Shown: positions 29,301-38,073 of the stretch, piece by piece
Layout of the letters: each line of letters begins with the position of its first letter
Position numbering within the stretch: the first letter of the stretch is position 1
DNA from: Choristoneura fumiferana
Lineage: Eukaryota; Arthropoda; Insecta; Lepidoptera; Tortricidae
Reading direction: 5' to 3'
Assembly (NCBI RefSeq): GCF_025370935.1
Contig: NC_133472.1
Span: 1,742,161-1,806,160 of the forward strand
Length of the DNA: 64,000 bases
Notes under the pieces: generated by a model
Seen by the model: the letters and a program-made list of their open reading frames with translations, nothing else
What the model was told of the DNA's origin: nothing
The model's database searches: none
Made by a program: the position numbers and the translations under genes

Positions 29301-32020
29301 CCTCTGCCCTTTGGATGGCTGCGCGGCAAACTGCCACACAATACCAAGGTAATGCACCAACAATATTGGACAAACCTAGATACATGCAGGCCAACCAGAG
29401 AAGCCCTCCCGACGATCAACCCCGGATTGTCCCGCAAGCTTCGCGGACTTAGGAGGGATAACTCCGACTGCTGGTCGGTGCTCTTACTGGTCACGCTTTG
29501 CTAAACAAGCACTTACATAATCTAGGTGTTACAGACAGCCCCCTGTGCAGAGCATGCATGGAGGCATAAGAGACAGCCACTCACACCCTTCCGTAATGCC
29601 CTGCTGGCGAACTACAGGGCACTACACCTCGGATCACCGGGGTCGCTGCAGGAAGTCGCCGGCAACGTAAAGGGTCTGCTAGGCTTCCTCCAGGAGCTAG
29701 GCTGGCATGAGTGCCTACAGCCTGATCACGCTAAATAGCCGCACTTAGACGTCGAGTTGCGGCAAACAGCCCGCTAATACCTATACTCCCCGTTCTAATA
29801 TATGGATGTCTGTGTAACCCAACTGAATGTATGTGTGTAAACCAACTGAACCATGGCCCACTGTGGAACGTTTTCATAGAAAAAGTCAGATTGTAGAAAC
29901 GAGATTTTTAACCATTGTAACTTACTTTTTTGACATTGTGGACAACTGTACACCTTTCCACCATGTTGGTTCTTCAAATGCTTTTCGAACCAAACTTTTG
30001 ACAGAAAACTTTTTTTGCACATTGTACACTCCAACTTCGGACTATTGACCATCTTTTTACTTTCTTTAACCTTTATTTCATCTTTAGCTGGGTTGAACGT
30101 TGACACCGGTTCAATACTCTCATTATTGTCAAATATATCTTCTGTTTCTGCAAACAGAGGTTCCGTATGTTTGTTTGTTTCAACTATAACACTCCGTTGG
30201 TTGACTAGATTGAGGAGTGTTGTGTTGATGTGCTGCGCTTCACTTATATATGAATATGCGGCGTCAATTTTGACTGTGCAGTCATAGCAGAACTGTTTGG
30301 GTAAGCTGTCATCTTCTGATATCTGAAATAAACACATTATTATAAAATTCATAATAATTTGAGCGTACTTATATATGCCGTGTGGTGTCGGGTTAGAATT
30401 ACACCTTTCCATCTCTTCCGTGGATGTCGTAAGAGGCGACAAAGGATATAAGGTTAAGGTATACCGTAGGCGACGGGCTAGCAACCTGTCACTATTGTAC
30501 CGTTTTTGTCAAACTTAAAACCAAAAATTGCTAAAAGTGGCTCCGAAGCGGTAACGTTTCGTGTGCTCTGCCTACCCCATTTGGGAATACAGGCGTGATG
30601 TTTGTGTGTGTGTGTTATATATGCCTGATAAGATAAGAATTTAAAAAAAATTCAAAAAGTCTTATTAAAGGCATTGTTCAACTTGTTTTCTCAAAAACTA
30701 TACCCACACGAAATCATGGAGCTTTGTTAGTATATTTGGGAGCCGTGGTGGCCGAGTGGTTTGACCTATGGCCTCTCAAGCAGAGGATTGTGGGTTCAAT
30801 TCAAACCCCGGCTGGCACCTCTGAGTTTTTTGAAATTCATGTGCGGAATTACATTTGAAACTTACCACGAGCTTTACGGTGAAGGAAAATATCGTGAGGA
30901 AACCTGCACAACAAACCTGCGAAGCAATTCAACAGTGTGTGTGAAGTTCCCAGTCCGCACTGGGCCCGCGTGGGAACTACTGCCCAAGCCCTCTTTTTCC
31001 GAGAGGAGGCCTGTGCCCTGCAGTGGGACGTATATAGGCTGGGATGATGATGATATAAACTTTCCATGAAAATTATCTAACTGATGGTAAACGAACGCTC
31101 AGCTATTTCCGTGGTTAAGCCGAAGCCAAGATCGAATACATCTTTCATAAATGATTTTATGTCCTGTAGTCCTATTTGGGCAAGCCGGTGGGAGTAGGGT
31201 TCTAGGGGTGGTCTAGGGCCCAGTCTGGAAATCAGTGCTGGACCTCGATGTCCAGCACAGAGACCGTTAGCCATTGTCACACTACACTACACTACATCCT
31301 TATTTATATTGGTAGTGTTTGATAGTATAATTTGTTATTTTTTTTTTATTTACAAACATTTTTATTATTTTCTGTTTAACCTTAATGGATTGTTTTTTTT
31401 GGTGGCACTAAAGATTTTAGAATTTGAAAAACACTGGCAACACTGCATTAAATTCGTTGATTAGTTTTATTTGATGGATAAATATGATGCCGTCTCCGTC
31501 TCTCCTATTCGAACAAAACAAACAGAGACAACATCACATTTATCCGTCAAATAAATTTAATCAATTAGATGGTGAAAAAGGGGGTTAACTGTGCCGTCGG
31601 CGAAAAGTGTCGTTATTTTATGCTATGTAAAGAGCCGGTAAAAATAATAATAAAAGGTATATGATAGTGGTAAATTACAATAAGTACATTGTCAGCCAAA
31701 ATAAAATTAGAATTAAATTTAAAAATAATAATAACAAATTTCTACTATGTCAAATTTAATAAATTGGAAAGATCAATAAATAAGAAATTACCAAATAAAT
31801 CAATCGTTAATGTAGGTTTAATTCGTAGGGCATAGACTCTTCTAGGGTACCTGATGAGCTAGGATGAGATCGTATGTAGCGAGATAAATAAATTGTTCTT
31901 CAACTTTACCTGAATGTTTGTACAGAAACTGTACATGTACGTTGTTCTATTGTCAAAATTTACTCGCTCCCATAACGCCACTTCTTTCATACAACTTCTA
32001 CACAAATTCGAAGTATCCAT
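23160..32020 (-). CDS. ZAD-C2H2 zinc-finger protein, complete gene (copy A2)
   Basis: Six exons on the minus strand: 31910-32020, 29926-30322, 28351-28516, 27411-27505, 25915-26093 and 23160-23324. They total 1,113 bp, 370 codons plus TGA, with every junction AG/GT and all phases closing. Residues 1-75 form a ZAD domain with zinc cysteines 7, 10, 49 and 52; ZADs usually dimerise and occur in insect transcription factors. An acidic linker follows, then eight C2H2 fingers starting at Cys 136, 164, 192, 219, 247, 275, 303 and 331. Finger 3 has only one residue between its cysteines (CAC), unlike the usual two or four; all three copies share this. Introns cut inside fingers 2, 4, 5 and 7. Probable nuclear DNA-binding regulator; target unknown. 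The start is the first ATG before the ZAD. I cannot name an orthologue. Confidence 0.9.
23388..23821 (-). mobile_element. Solo LTR, 434 bp, A2-private
   Basis: TGT...ACA ends and a perfect 5-bp duplication CCTAG (23383-23387, 23822-23826). A1 has the single site TTCCTAGGCATATCG near 11084. On the minus strand it has a TATATATTATTG box and AATAAA further on, which suggests that orientation. No internal retrotransposon sequence. Lies in zinc-finger intron 5. Confidence 0.85.
23842..23945. mobile_element. A2-private A-rich insertion
   Basis: AAGAAAAATAAAGAAGAAAG to CATATACATATG, absent from A1 where GTGATATGGCGCC is continuous. Looks like a retroelement 3' end; family not recognised. Confidence 0.55.
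24168..24425 (-). mobile_element. SINE-L1 in ZNF intron 5 (A2)
   Basis: Same family and orientation as 8391-8663, with head GACGACCAGATGGCCTAG on the minus strand. Confidence 0.88.
24609..25037. mobile_element. MITE with AATGAGGGCTATCG ends (ZNF intron 5)
   Basis: Opposite orientation to 3533-3928. Interior CACTAGATGGCGCACTGTTG near its left end. Confidence 0.85.
25273..25540 (-). mobile_element. LINE-T 3' UTR, inverted
   Basis: Complement of 39105-39390: AATGATTTATTCAGTAAATA then CGCTTTCGGAAAGACCATCA. Confidence 0.75.
25733..25850 (-). mobile_element. LINE-J 3' end, A2-private
   Basis: GTCAAAGTCAAAATATC then the LINE-J UTR; A1 reads GGCATATTGCTTCC directly. Only about 115 bp was inserted. 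Confidence 0.75.
25915..26093 (-). CDS. ZNF exon 5, fingers 5-7 (A2)
   Basis: Donor GTGAGT below 25915. The acceptor reads AATCGTTCCAG, directly preceded by the A-rich 3' end of a SINE-L3 on the gene strand, so this allele lacks a normal pyrimidine tract. Confidence 0.88.
26101..26644 (-). mobile_element. SINE-L3 split by an FB-tRNA element (A2)
   Basis: The 3' part 26101-26232 and 5' part 26492-26644 are contiguous in the A1 copy 12527-12780. The SINE abuts the exon 5 acceptor. Confidence 0.85.
26233..26491 (-). mobile_element. FB-tRNA element with 12-bp target duplication (A2-private)
   Basis: Flanked by CTTAGATGGGAT at 26221-26232 and 26492-26503. Arms of about 55 bp (AATACAAACTGAAATATAG and complement). 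Minus-strand 26353-26282 is a 72-nt tRNA-like sequence with a perfect 7-bp acceptor pairing (ACCATCA with TGATGGT), a perfect T arm and box-A-like and box-B motifs. Confidence 0.85.
26695..26990 (-). mobile_element. LINE-J 3' end, inverted (A2)
   Basis: Counterpart of 12816-13152, preceded by a CA microsatellite at about 26664-26691. Confidence 0.8.
27066..27303 (+). mobile_element. REP-A fragment (A2)
   Basis: Counterpart of 13210-13443. Confidence 0.7.
27411..27505 (-). CDS. ZNF exon 4, fingers 4-5 (A2)
   Basis: 95 bp. Acceptor TGTTTCAG, donor GTAAAG. The short exon spans the back half of finger 4 and the front of finger 5. Confidence 0.88.
27556..27880 (+). mobile_element. Two tandem SINE-L1-type fragments (A2)
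   Basis: Counterpart of 13708-14036. Confidence 0.75.
27905..28292 (+). mobile_element. GTTCCG...GGCCGG repeat (A2)
   Basis: Counterpart of 14072-14453, in zinc-finger intron 3. Confidence 0.75.
28351..28516 (-). CDS. ZNF exon 3, fingers 2-4 (A2)
   Basis: Acceptor GTTGCAG above 28516, donor GTAAAG below 28351. Includes the CAC-type finger 3. Confidence 0.88.
28545..28730 (+). pseudogene. LINE ORF2 RNase H fragment (A2)
   Basis: SEWLEKILEYRRKEV upstream, then a small insertion that breaks the frame, and RGNDAADRLARGGSG at the end. The last 12 bases GGGGTTCGGGGA (28719-28730) are repeated after the fold-back element. Confidence 0.75.
28731..29259. mobile_element. Short-motif fold-back element FB-S (A2)
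   Basis: 529 bp between perfect 12-bp repeats GGGGTTCGGGGA (28719-28730, 29260-29271). The arms carry many variants of GTACGACGTGATAAT and ATTATCATGCCGTAC in inverted order. The core has CCGACCCGGCCGGGTTAGGT, a GC-rich hairpin GGGCGAGGGCGTGCGAGCG and GTTAGGTATTTTTTTTA. No ORF, no poly(A). Confidence 0.8.
29272..29760 (+). pseudogene. LINE ORF2 C-terminal region (A2)
   Basis: Reads VFGPEPILPLPFGWLRGKLP and LPTINPGLSRKLRGLRRDN, then a frameshift, and SPLCRACME with further cysteine-motif remnants typical of the zinc knuckle after RNase H in I/Jockey-group LINEs. Broken by frameshifts; the zinc-knuckle part is better kept in B2. Confidence 0.75.
29926..30322 (-). CDS. ZNF exon 2, ZAD second half, linker, finger 1
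   Basis: Acceptor TATTTCAG above 30322, donor GTAAGT below 29926. Contains FCYDC (second ZAD pair), the linker with a KVKESKK basic patch, finger 1 (CTMC to NQH) and CPQC of finger 2. Confidence 0.9.
30373..30625 (+). mobile_element. Lepidopteran repeat, GGTGTCGGGTTAGAATTACA
   Basis: Contains GTGGATGTCGTAAGAGGCGA and ends in a GT microsatellite near 30605. About 50 bp upstream of the exon 2 acceptor in gene direction. B2 copy 54369-54625. Confidence 0.65.
30736..31046 (+). mobile_element. SINE-L2 in ZNF intron 1
   Basis: Head GAGCCGTGGTGGCCGAGTGG, B-box region altered by a short duplication (GGGTTCAATTCAAACCCC), 3' end GGCTGGGATGATGATG. Confidence 0.85.
31047..31909. other. Rest of ZNF intron 1
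   Basis: No exon. An inverted pair TTGATGGATAAATATGATG / CATCACATTTATCCGTCAAA lies near 31473 and 31532. The B2 counterpart is shorter by several small deletions. Confidence 0.5.
31910..32020 (-). CDS. ZNF exon 1, ZAD N-terminal half
   Basis: ATG at 32018-32020, donor GTAAAG below 31910, 37 codons. Contains LCRSC, the first ZAD cysteine pair. Confidence 0.88.
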
Positions 32021-32680
32021 GTTAATATATAGAGTTACATATTTAAAGTTAAATACTTTTGGCTTTGACTGAAAATATTTTCATTAAAACATTTTGCAAT
32101 GTTTTGAATTAGTCCCGAATCGATAAATATAAATTGCAATGTTTTGATTGAAACAACTTATTTTCACACTAATATTTCATTACTGTTAATAAAAATATTA
32201 ACTCTATTTTAACTATCTTGAAGGTTTACTTTTACATGACAATAAATCTAGCGGATCTGTTAGGAGTTGCGGAGTTGCTACCGTAACGTAGCGTAGATGT
32301 CATTTACGTTTAATTTCTGCAAAGGATTTCTTCTGCAGGAAATTGGATTATCAATGTGCAATATATGTGACAAAATTGAAATATCTCTACCTGAATATTA
32401 TTATTAAGATAACAAAAATGAAATATCAAAGCAAATCCAGTTTTCAAAAAATAATTACAGCAATTTTTTCCTCTTGACGAATAAGACGACTAGCGCCATC
32501 TGTGCTTGAATTTTCTTATGCTAGTTATGCTACTCCCCGATAGATGGCAAAGCAATATTAGAAACTTTACATCGTACGTATAAAATCAAACCAGTCTTCA
32601 GCACGAGGGAAAAATATTTTTGGAAATTCATGTTAACAAAACTTGCTCGATGACTGAAAGTACGAAAAATACCAATGTTT
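32021..32680 (-). promoter_or_regulatory. Presumed promoter region of ZNF gene
   Basis: About 660 bp between the ZAD start codon and the first repeat upstream. AT-rich, no clear TATA or initiator singled out. It holds the palindromic-looking GTTGCTACCGTAACGTAGCG near 32274. Assigned by position only; conserved in B2 at 55827-56470. Confidence 0.35.
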
Positions 32681-32683
32681 GTT

Positions 32684-32835
32684 AACGATAAAGTAACGGC
32701 TATGGAGAGAGCTATGCTCGGAGTTTCTTTGTGCGACAGAATCGTAATACGGGAATTCGCCGAAGTAGGTACTAGAGTCACCGACATAGCCCAAACAGTA
32801 AGGTGGAGTGGCATTGGGCAGGGCCTATCTACAAA
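32684..32835 (+). pseudogene. RTE-type LINE ORF2 fragment
   Basis: Reads TAMERAMLGVSLCDRIVIRE and TRVTDIAQTVRWSG, a diverged form of the MERAMLGVSLRDRI motif near the C-terminus of RTE-clade proteins. B2 copy 56470-56635. Confidence 0.75.
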
Positions 32836-32945
32836 GTACAAAATTCGAAATTCGTATCTTGCCGTCCCGCTGACGCTAATATTATTTAATACGAGAGTGA
32901 GAGGGACGAACGGTACGAACTTCGATTTTCGAATTTCGGAGTAGA
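32836..32945. mobile_element. Hairpin MITE, AATTCGTATCTTGCCGTCCC
   Basis: Arms around CGTCCCGCTGACGCTAATAT / ACGAGAGTGAGAGGGACG. Copies 56630-56725 and a partial at 46722-46800. Confidence 0.7.
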
Positions 32946-32962
32946 CCCTCTGGGCCAATTCA

Positions 32963-33387
32963 ATGAGGGTATCGTTTTTTGTCTCACTAGATGGCGCACT
33001 GTTGCGTGAGGTTTTTAAGTATGGCTTTCAAGTCTGTTATTACGGGCGTGAAAACAAAGTTCAGATTAAAATCATATTTAATACACCTTAAAACCGTACC
33101 ATAAAAATATCGAGCATGCCACAGTGTTGCATAGTCCCCATTTTGTTCGGAAAAAAGGGAGGACAAAGGTTTCCGAAAGACAAAACTGTCTCAAAACACA
33201 GACATTCATTGCCCCGGAACGCATATTTGCCATAATTAATTTCATATATTGCAATATATTCACAAAATTATTCTAATTATAAATAAACCCACGTAGCTCA
33301 CCCAAAAACTATGAGATTTGACATTTCGCAGACCTCACGCTACACTAGCGCCTCTAGCGGCGAATTCATACGCGATAGCCCTCATTG
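32963..33387. mobile_element. MITE with AATGAGGG ends
   Basis: Left end AATGAGGGTATCG (one base lost), right end CGATAGCCCTCATT. B2 copy 56747-57168. Confidence 0.85.
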
Positions 33388-33936
33388 CACAACAAATTAC
33401 AGGCTAATAGTATTAGCGATCTAGTTTTTTCTGTTTCGTGTTAGCGATGTATTGAAATTCACTAATAAGTAGGTACTATTTGCTTATAATTTTTCATGAA
33501 AGTTAAAATATTTTCAGCGGCACAAAATTTGGCCCACCCTTCATACAAAATTACCGATTCTGCAAACATTTGAGGGCCAGATTATTGCCGCTCAGTATAT
33601 TTTATTGAATTCTTTAGTTTAGTGTTTACAAATAGTGACTTCCTTTTAAAGTAGGTATGGAAATACTTGTGATAGGAGACGCAGGAGAGAGGAGAGTAAT
33701 GCAATGAGGGTTTTCACATAAGCGAAATATCGCTAGATGGCGTTAGTATCGCGGGGGCCGTTTGACGTTTGACCACAGAATATATAATAGTACTGACGTA
33801 CAGAATGGCCACGCTCCGCCCCGCACCGGTTCGAGTTACCCCACCCCTCAAGCGCAGATTGCAGGAAAACCGCAGGAAAGCAGTCGGGCGCGCAACGCAC
33901 GCAGCGCACTAAGTTCGGGAGCAATAACTTTGCGAA

Positions 33937-34025
33937 ATGGTGATATACTGTGCATTGTATGGGTGTTTGTCAACAGCCAAAGATAAGAAAAGGAGTTTTT
34001 TTCGATTTCCGAAGGACGAAAAAAG
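33937..34025 (+). pseudogene. THAP-domain N-terminal exon, orphan
   Basis: ATG at 33937 opens MVIYCALYGCLSTAKDKKRS, then FFRFPKDEKR and a donor GTAGGT at 34026. CX4C and the F.FP motif are the first half of a THAP (C2CH) zinc domain. The second Cys/His pair and any catalytic region were not found downstream, so this is a remnant or an exon whose partners are lost. Confidence 0.7.
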
Positions 34026-34812
34026 GTAGGTAAGGTACCTAACCAACTTTAATTAGCAACATGTACAATGTACTTAGGTATTAGGTAACTGAGGAAAAAA
34101 CCAATACCTAGGTTTAAAAGTGTGTACCTATAATGTATAAATAGACGTCTTATATTAGTAGGTAGGTATTTGTAAAATTGATTTGTTAATTCTCTCCTAT
34201 CAATAGACCAATATATATCTTATCTACACACACTATACTAATTATATAACAAATTGTCTAAAAGTATCGCGATTAATACATGAAATAACTAATTAGGTAC
34301 CGAATAATTCGTTCAAGTTTGTAGTCATATATTTATTGTAATCTATATAAATAAATATGAATAGTTAAATGTGTTGCTAAGCGCAAAATTTGAAAACAGC
34401 GGTACCGATTTCGTTTATTCTTATTTTGTTGTGTTCGTTATTGTCAAAAAATACAACGGGGGCGACGCCGCGGGCAACAGCTAGTGTAAAATAATAATGC
34501 TTAAATACATAGACAGACACATTTTAAGTAGGTTTAAATAAAAATATATGATTAACCATTACATTTATTTACACATCTAAGCCATACCTACATACCCTAT
34601 AGTACTAGGGTTTTGCGATAGCCCTGTGTGTCTTACGCACACATTGACGCGTGTACAGACGTCGTCGTGCCTATGTAGATTCAAGAACGCGTATTTTGTA
34701 TGGCGTGGCCGCCCTGTGGTTTGACGTTGGCTCGTGATTGGTTAAATAACTAAATGAGCCAATCGCAAGCAAACGTCAAACGGACTTCACGATACTAACG
34801 CCATCTAGCAAG

Positions 34813-35387
34813 AACAGGAAGAACAAGAAGAAAACAAGAAGGAATCTAGGAAGAACATATTATGTGATTTTCCCACTAACGTCGATAAGCCAAAGGCTAC
34901 TAGAAACACAGGGAAGCTTAAAGTTCCATCTTACAGACTGGCTAAAACCAAAAAGTCTTTTCTGGGAAATTGCATACGTTTTTTATAATAAAATTCCAAA
35001 AAATATTATAAATGAAACGGATACAAAATTCAGATCTATTGTCAAGAAGACATTAATATCAAAGGCGTATTATAAAGTTAATGATTATATCATGGACAGG
35101 GATATTTGGAAATAATTCCGATCCGCATTAGCGATCCCTTCAAATAGCGAACCTACTGTGTTAAAAATAAAGTTGTGTTAAATACTTGTGATGTATACAT
35201 ATCATTTAATAATATTGTAAATCTGTTTTAAAAAAAAAAAATATATACCTCGTTGAGTTTCTTGCCGGATTCTTCTCAGCAGAGGTTTTTCCGAACCGGT
35301 GGTAGTTTTTTTTTTTGACATTCATATGTGCTTGTTATAGCCTAAATTGAATAAAGATATTTTGACTTTGACTTTGACTTTGACTAG
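34813..35387 (+). mobile_element. LINE-J 3' end inserted in the TIR arm
   Basis: Encodes FPLTSISQRLLETQGSLKFH with later frameshifts and YKVNDYIMDRDIWK, then the UTR and TTGACTTTGACTTTGACT tail. CTAG flanks both sides, and joining the flanks restores CGCCATCTAGCGATATTT, the complement of the left arm. Confidence 0.82.
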
Positions 35388-35413
35388 CGATATTTCACCT
35401 GTGTGAAAACCCT

Positions 35414-36008
35414 GGGCCCAGGTTGTATCACTCGCAGAACGGATTATCTTTGTGGGACAAGTGGCGACCGCGAAACTGAAGACCCACCTTTGGCAGTCCT
35501 CTCCTCCGTCTAGGTGGATGATATCGCAGTAGTTGCGGGTGACAGTGCCGGCTCTGGCCGGGGCGCCAGGCCAGCTCATTGAACCACTTAATTTGAATAT
35601 TTGTTTAATCACTAGACTCAGTGTATTAAAAGCGTTAACATTGTATTTTTGTTAGTTTTTCTCGATTATTCCATAAAAATTGAATGAAAATTAAAAATGT
35701 GATCTGATAGAACTGTTCTTAATATATAAGTTAATGTGTCTAGTCTTCTCCAATAATTATTCGTGATAGACTTTTATTTTCTTCAAAAACAGTTATTAAA
35801 CATTTGTTACTTATTGGAGTAGACGCACATAAACTCGAGACGAGACATATACTCCGCTTTTACTATAAGTCGCGGCATTATTAAAAAAGTCGCCTTGGCA
35901 CTGACAAAGCGATAGCATTGAGGATTCAGAAAAAAGAAACGGAAAAAGTGTCACAAAAGAGCGCTAGTTTTTTTCTCGCCTCAATTCGGGTCAGCTCCAA
36001 CGCGGCTA
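35414..36008. other. Unclassified sequence, no gene
   Basis: 35440-35590 is GC-rich and partly retained in B2 (57179-57245). On the minus strand it could read IHLDGGEDCQRW and TCPTKIIRSASDTTWA, probably a retroelement coding remnant, but I do not recognise it. Confidence 0.4.
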
Positions 36009-36340
36009 ATCTGTGATAGTCGTTTCTCTTGACTTGAAAACCGCAATCGTTGTAAATTCACATTGTTGATTTTTATTGTAATGTACATAGGTAGGTTTGT
36101 TTGAATAAAAGCCCGATAGATGTCGCTGTATCGGTCTCGAACGAATCCTACATCGCGCTGGCAAGAGTTTCCTTGCACTGTATATAAGGCCTGCAAAATG
36201 GTGAAAAGTCATCAGTCAACCCACAGTAGGTTTTCCAATAGTGGCATAATAAGTTCATTGTATGTATATTGATTCGATTACATTAAATAAATCTCGAATA
36301 ATCAATATAACCGTGTAATTCTTGGTGTCATCTGAGCCAA
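36009..36340 (+). mobile_element. Possible LTR end with primer-binding-like site
   Basis: TATATAAGG at about 36181, AATAAA at about 36287, then TTCTTGGTGTCATCTGAGCC, which resembles the start of internal sequence after a gypsy-type LTR. No paired LTR or clear TG start found. B2 copy about 57605-57935. Confidence 0.35.
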
Positions 36341-36464
36341 TTAATTAGGATTTACATGCGTCTCTACCTAATACCCATGGGTCTTAAATGCATACTGAGC
36401 AGAGCACAGGACATGGTTTCGTAGCTATTACGAAAAAATAAAGCACCTAATATTTTTCAAAGGA

Positions 36465-36714
36465 TTTTTTTAATCCGACTGGATCGCAAACGAGCAAGTG
36501 GGTCTCCTGATGGCAAGAGATCACCACCGCCCATAGACACCTGCAACATAGAGGCCTTAGATGGGATACCTCAAGTGCCAGTAATTTCACCGGCTGTCTT
36601 ACTCTCCACGCCGAAACACAACAGTGCAAGCACTGCTGTTTCACGGCAGGATTAGCGAGCAAGATGGTGGTAGCAATCCGGGCGGACCTTGCACGAGGTC
36701 CTACCACCTGCAAA
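36465..36714 (-). mobile_element. SINE-L3 (B1)
   Basis: Minus-strand copy from the A-rich tail (plus-strand T tract) to ACGAGGTCCTACCACCTGC. B2 copy 58065-58312. Confidence 0.85.
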
Positions 36715-37806
36715 TTGCGTACTGCTATTGTGTACGAAATCTTCCAAATGTAGGTGTTTTATGTCTTCGGCTGTTATTTACTCAAACTACTAATAATTCT
36801 CAAGCAATCTTAGTCGCTATAATTTTCCTTTGTAAATTTGATATATTTGCTACCATTCTGAATCTTCAAATTTTTCCACCCGACAGTTTAGATTTTAAGG
36901 GGGGGACGCTCGATTTTAATGAAAATTCACTTTGAAGTTGAATATTTCGCAAACACATCACTGAATATAAAAATCGTCTTCGCAACCCCCCAATGGTTTT
37001 AAAAGACCTATCCAACTATACCCCAGACTATAGGGTTAGTCGAGAAAAAAAAACCATCCTCACTTTAGTTACTTCGTACCGAATCACACTACAACCAGTG
37101 TAGGTTTTACAACGGCAAAACCTACTAGACACTGGCAAAATTGTCTTGTGTCTTCCAATGGACAGAGCCATATTAAAAAAAAATGGCGGTCACTGCGATG
37201 GCGCGAACGTTCGACCAATGGCTGCTCAGGATTTAACCAGCGCAAACGTACTGCCTTATTATTGGTTAAAATGGTTTCGCGCCTTCCAAAAGCTCACTGC
37301 GCAGGTACATCGCTGTAACATATTTTCATCACACTTGCTCGTAAACAGTGTCGTAACATGCAGGCTACCTTGGTTGCAACCCCCCAAATAAAACCCTCGA
37401 CCTTAATGTGCTTGTCATGAAACCCGTGGTCGGTAAATGAGTCATTTTGCATTTTCCCGGAGAAAAAGTAGCATATGCCAATCGGGGATAGTGTAGTTTT
37501 TAATTAGTGAAAGATTTTTAAAAATTGGCTCATCAGCTTCAGAGATTACCCCCTACAAACAAAGAAACGAACCGAGTTTAGGTACATAGATATTTCCCTA
37601 TATCACGGGAATTTCGAAAAAAAAAAATCTGGTTATAGGAGTATAATGATACTCTAGGTATGCCAAATTTCAAGTCTCTAGCAACAGTAGTTTAGACTGT
37701 GCGTTGCCTGTCAGTCAGTAAGTCACGGTATTTTATTGTTATATGTATGTAGGTACATACCTATAGGTATATAAAAAGACTCTTAATTAAACGTGTGGTG
37801 CATTTA
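36715..37806. other. Intergenic, no gene; one inverted repeat
   Basis: 37095-37140 folds as CCAGTGTAGGTTTT / AAAACCTACTAGACACTGG. The stretch from there to GGACAGAGCCAT recurs inverted at 42060-42135. No exon recognised. B2 counterpart 58313-59405. Confidence 0.5.
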
Positions 37807-38073
37807 GACGACCGGATGGCCTAGTGGTTAGAGAACCTGACTACGAAGCTTGAGGTCCCGGGTTCGATTCCCGTGTTGGGGCAGATATTTGTATGAAAAA
37901 TACGAATGTTTGTTCTCGTGTCTTGGGTGTTTAATATGTATTTAAGTATGTACCTATCTATCTATATAATTATATTTATCCGTTGCTTAGTACCCATAAC
38001 ACAAGCTTTGCTAAGCTTACTTTGGGACTAGGTCAATTGGTGTGAATTGTCTCGTGATATTTATTTATTTATA
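37807..38073 (+). mobile_element. SINE-L1, full-length (B1)
   Basis: GACGACCGGATGGCCTAGTG, B box GGTTCGATTCCCG, ATTTATTTATTT tail. Confidence 0.9.

Larger units (their letters stand above)
15911..29453. repeat. Large duplicated segment A2 (matches A1)
   Basis: Partner of 1732-15575 in direct orientation. It lacks about 2.66 kb present in A1 at 2354-5019. It carries private insertions at 19193-19767, 21836-22037, about 22688-22830, 23388-23821, about 23842-23945, about 24140-25407, about 25733-25850 and 26233-26491. Confidence 0.85.
33707..35413. mobile_element. TIR element carrying a THAP-domain exon
   Basis: AGGGTTTTCACATAAGCG at the left and its relative at the right (CACCTGTGTGAAAACCCT), with inverted similarity for about 65 bp into each arm (CGCTAGATGGCGTTAGTATC). 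The right arm is split by a LINE-J insertion. No target duplication is clear, so superfamily is uncertain; a THAP exon inside fits a P-type transposon. Absent from B2, together with its flanks. Confidence 0.65.

Noticed and set aside
29795..30484. Single 229-codon minus-strand frame as one protein
   Set aside because: Only 29926-30322 is exon; the ends run past a good donor GTAAGT and a good acceptor TTTCAG into intron, and the spliced phases agree with the neighbouring exons.
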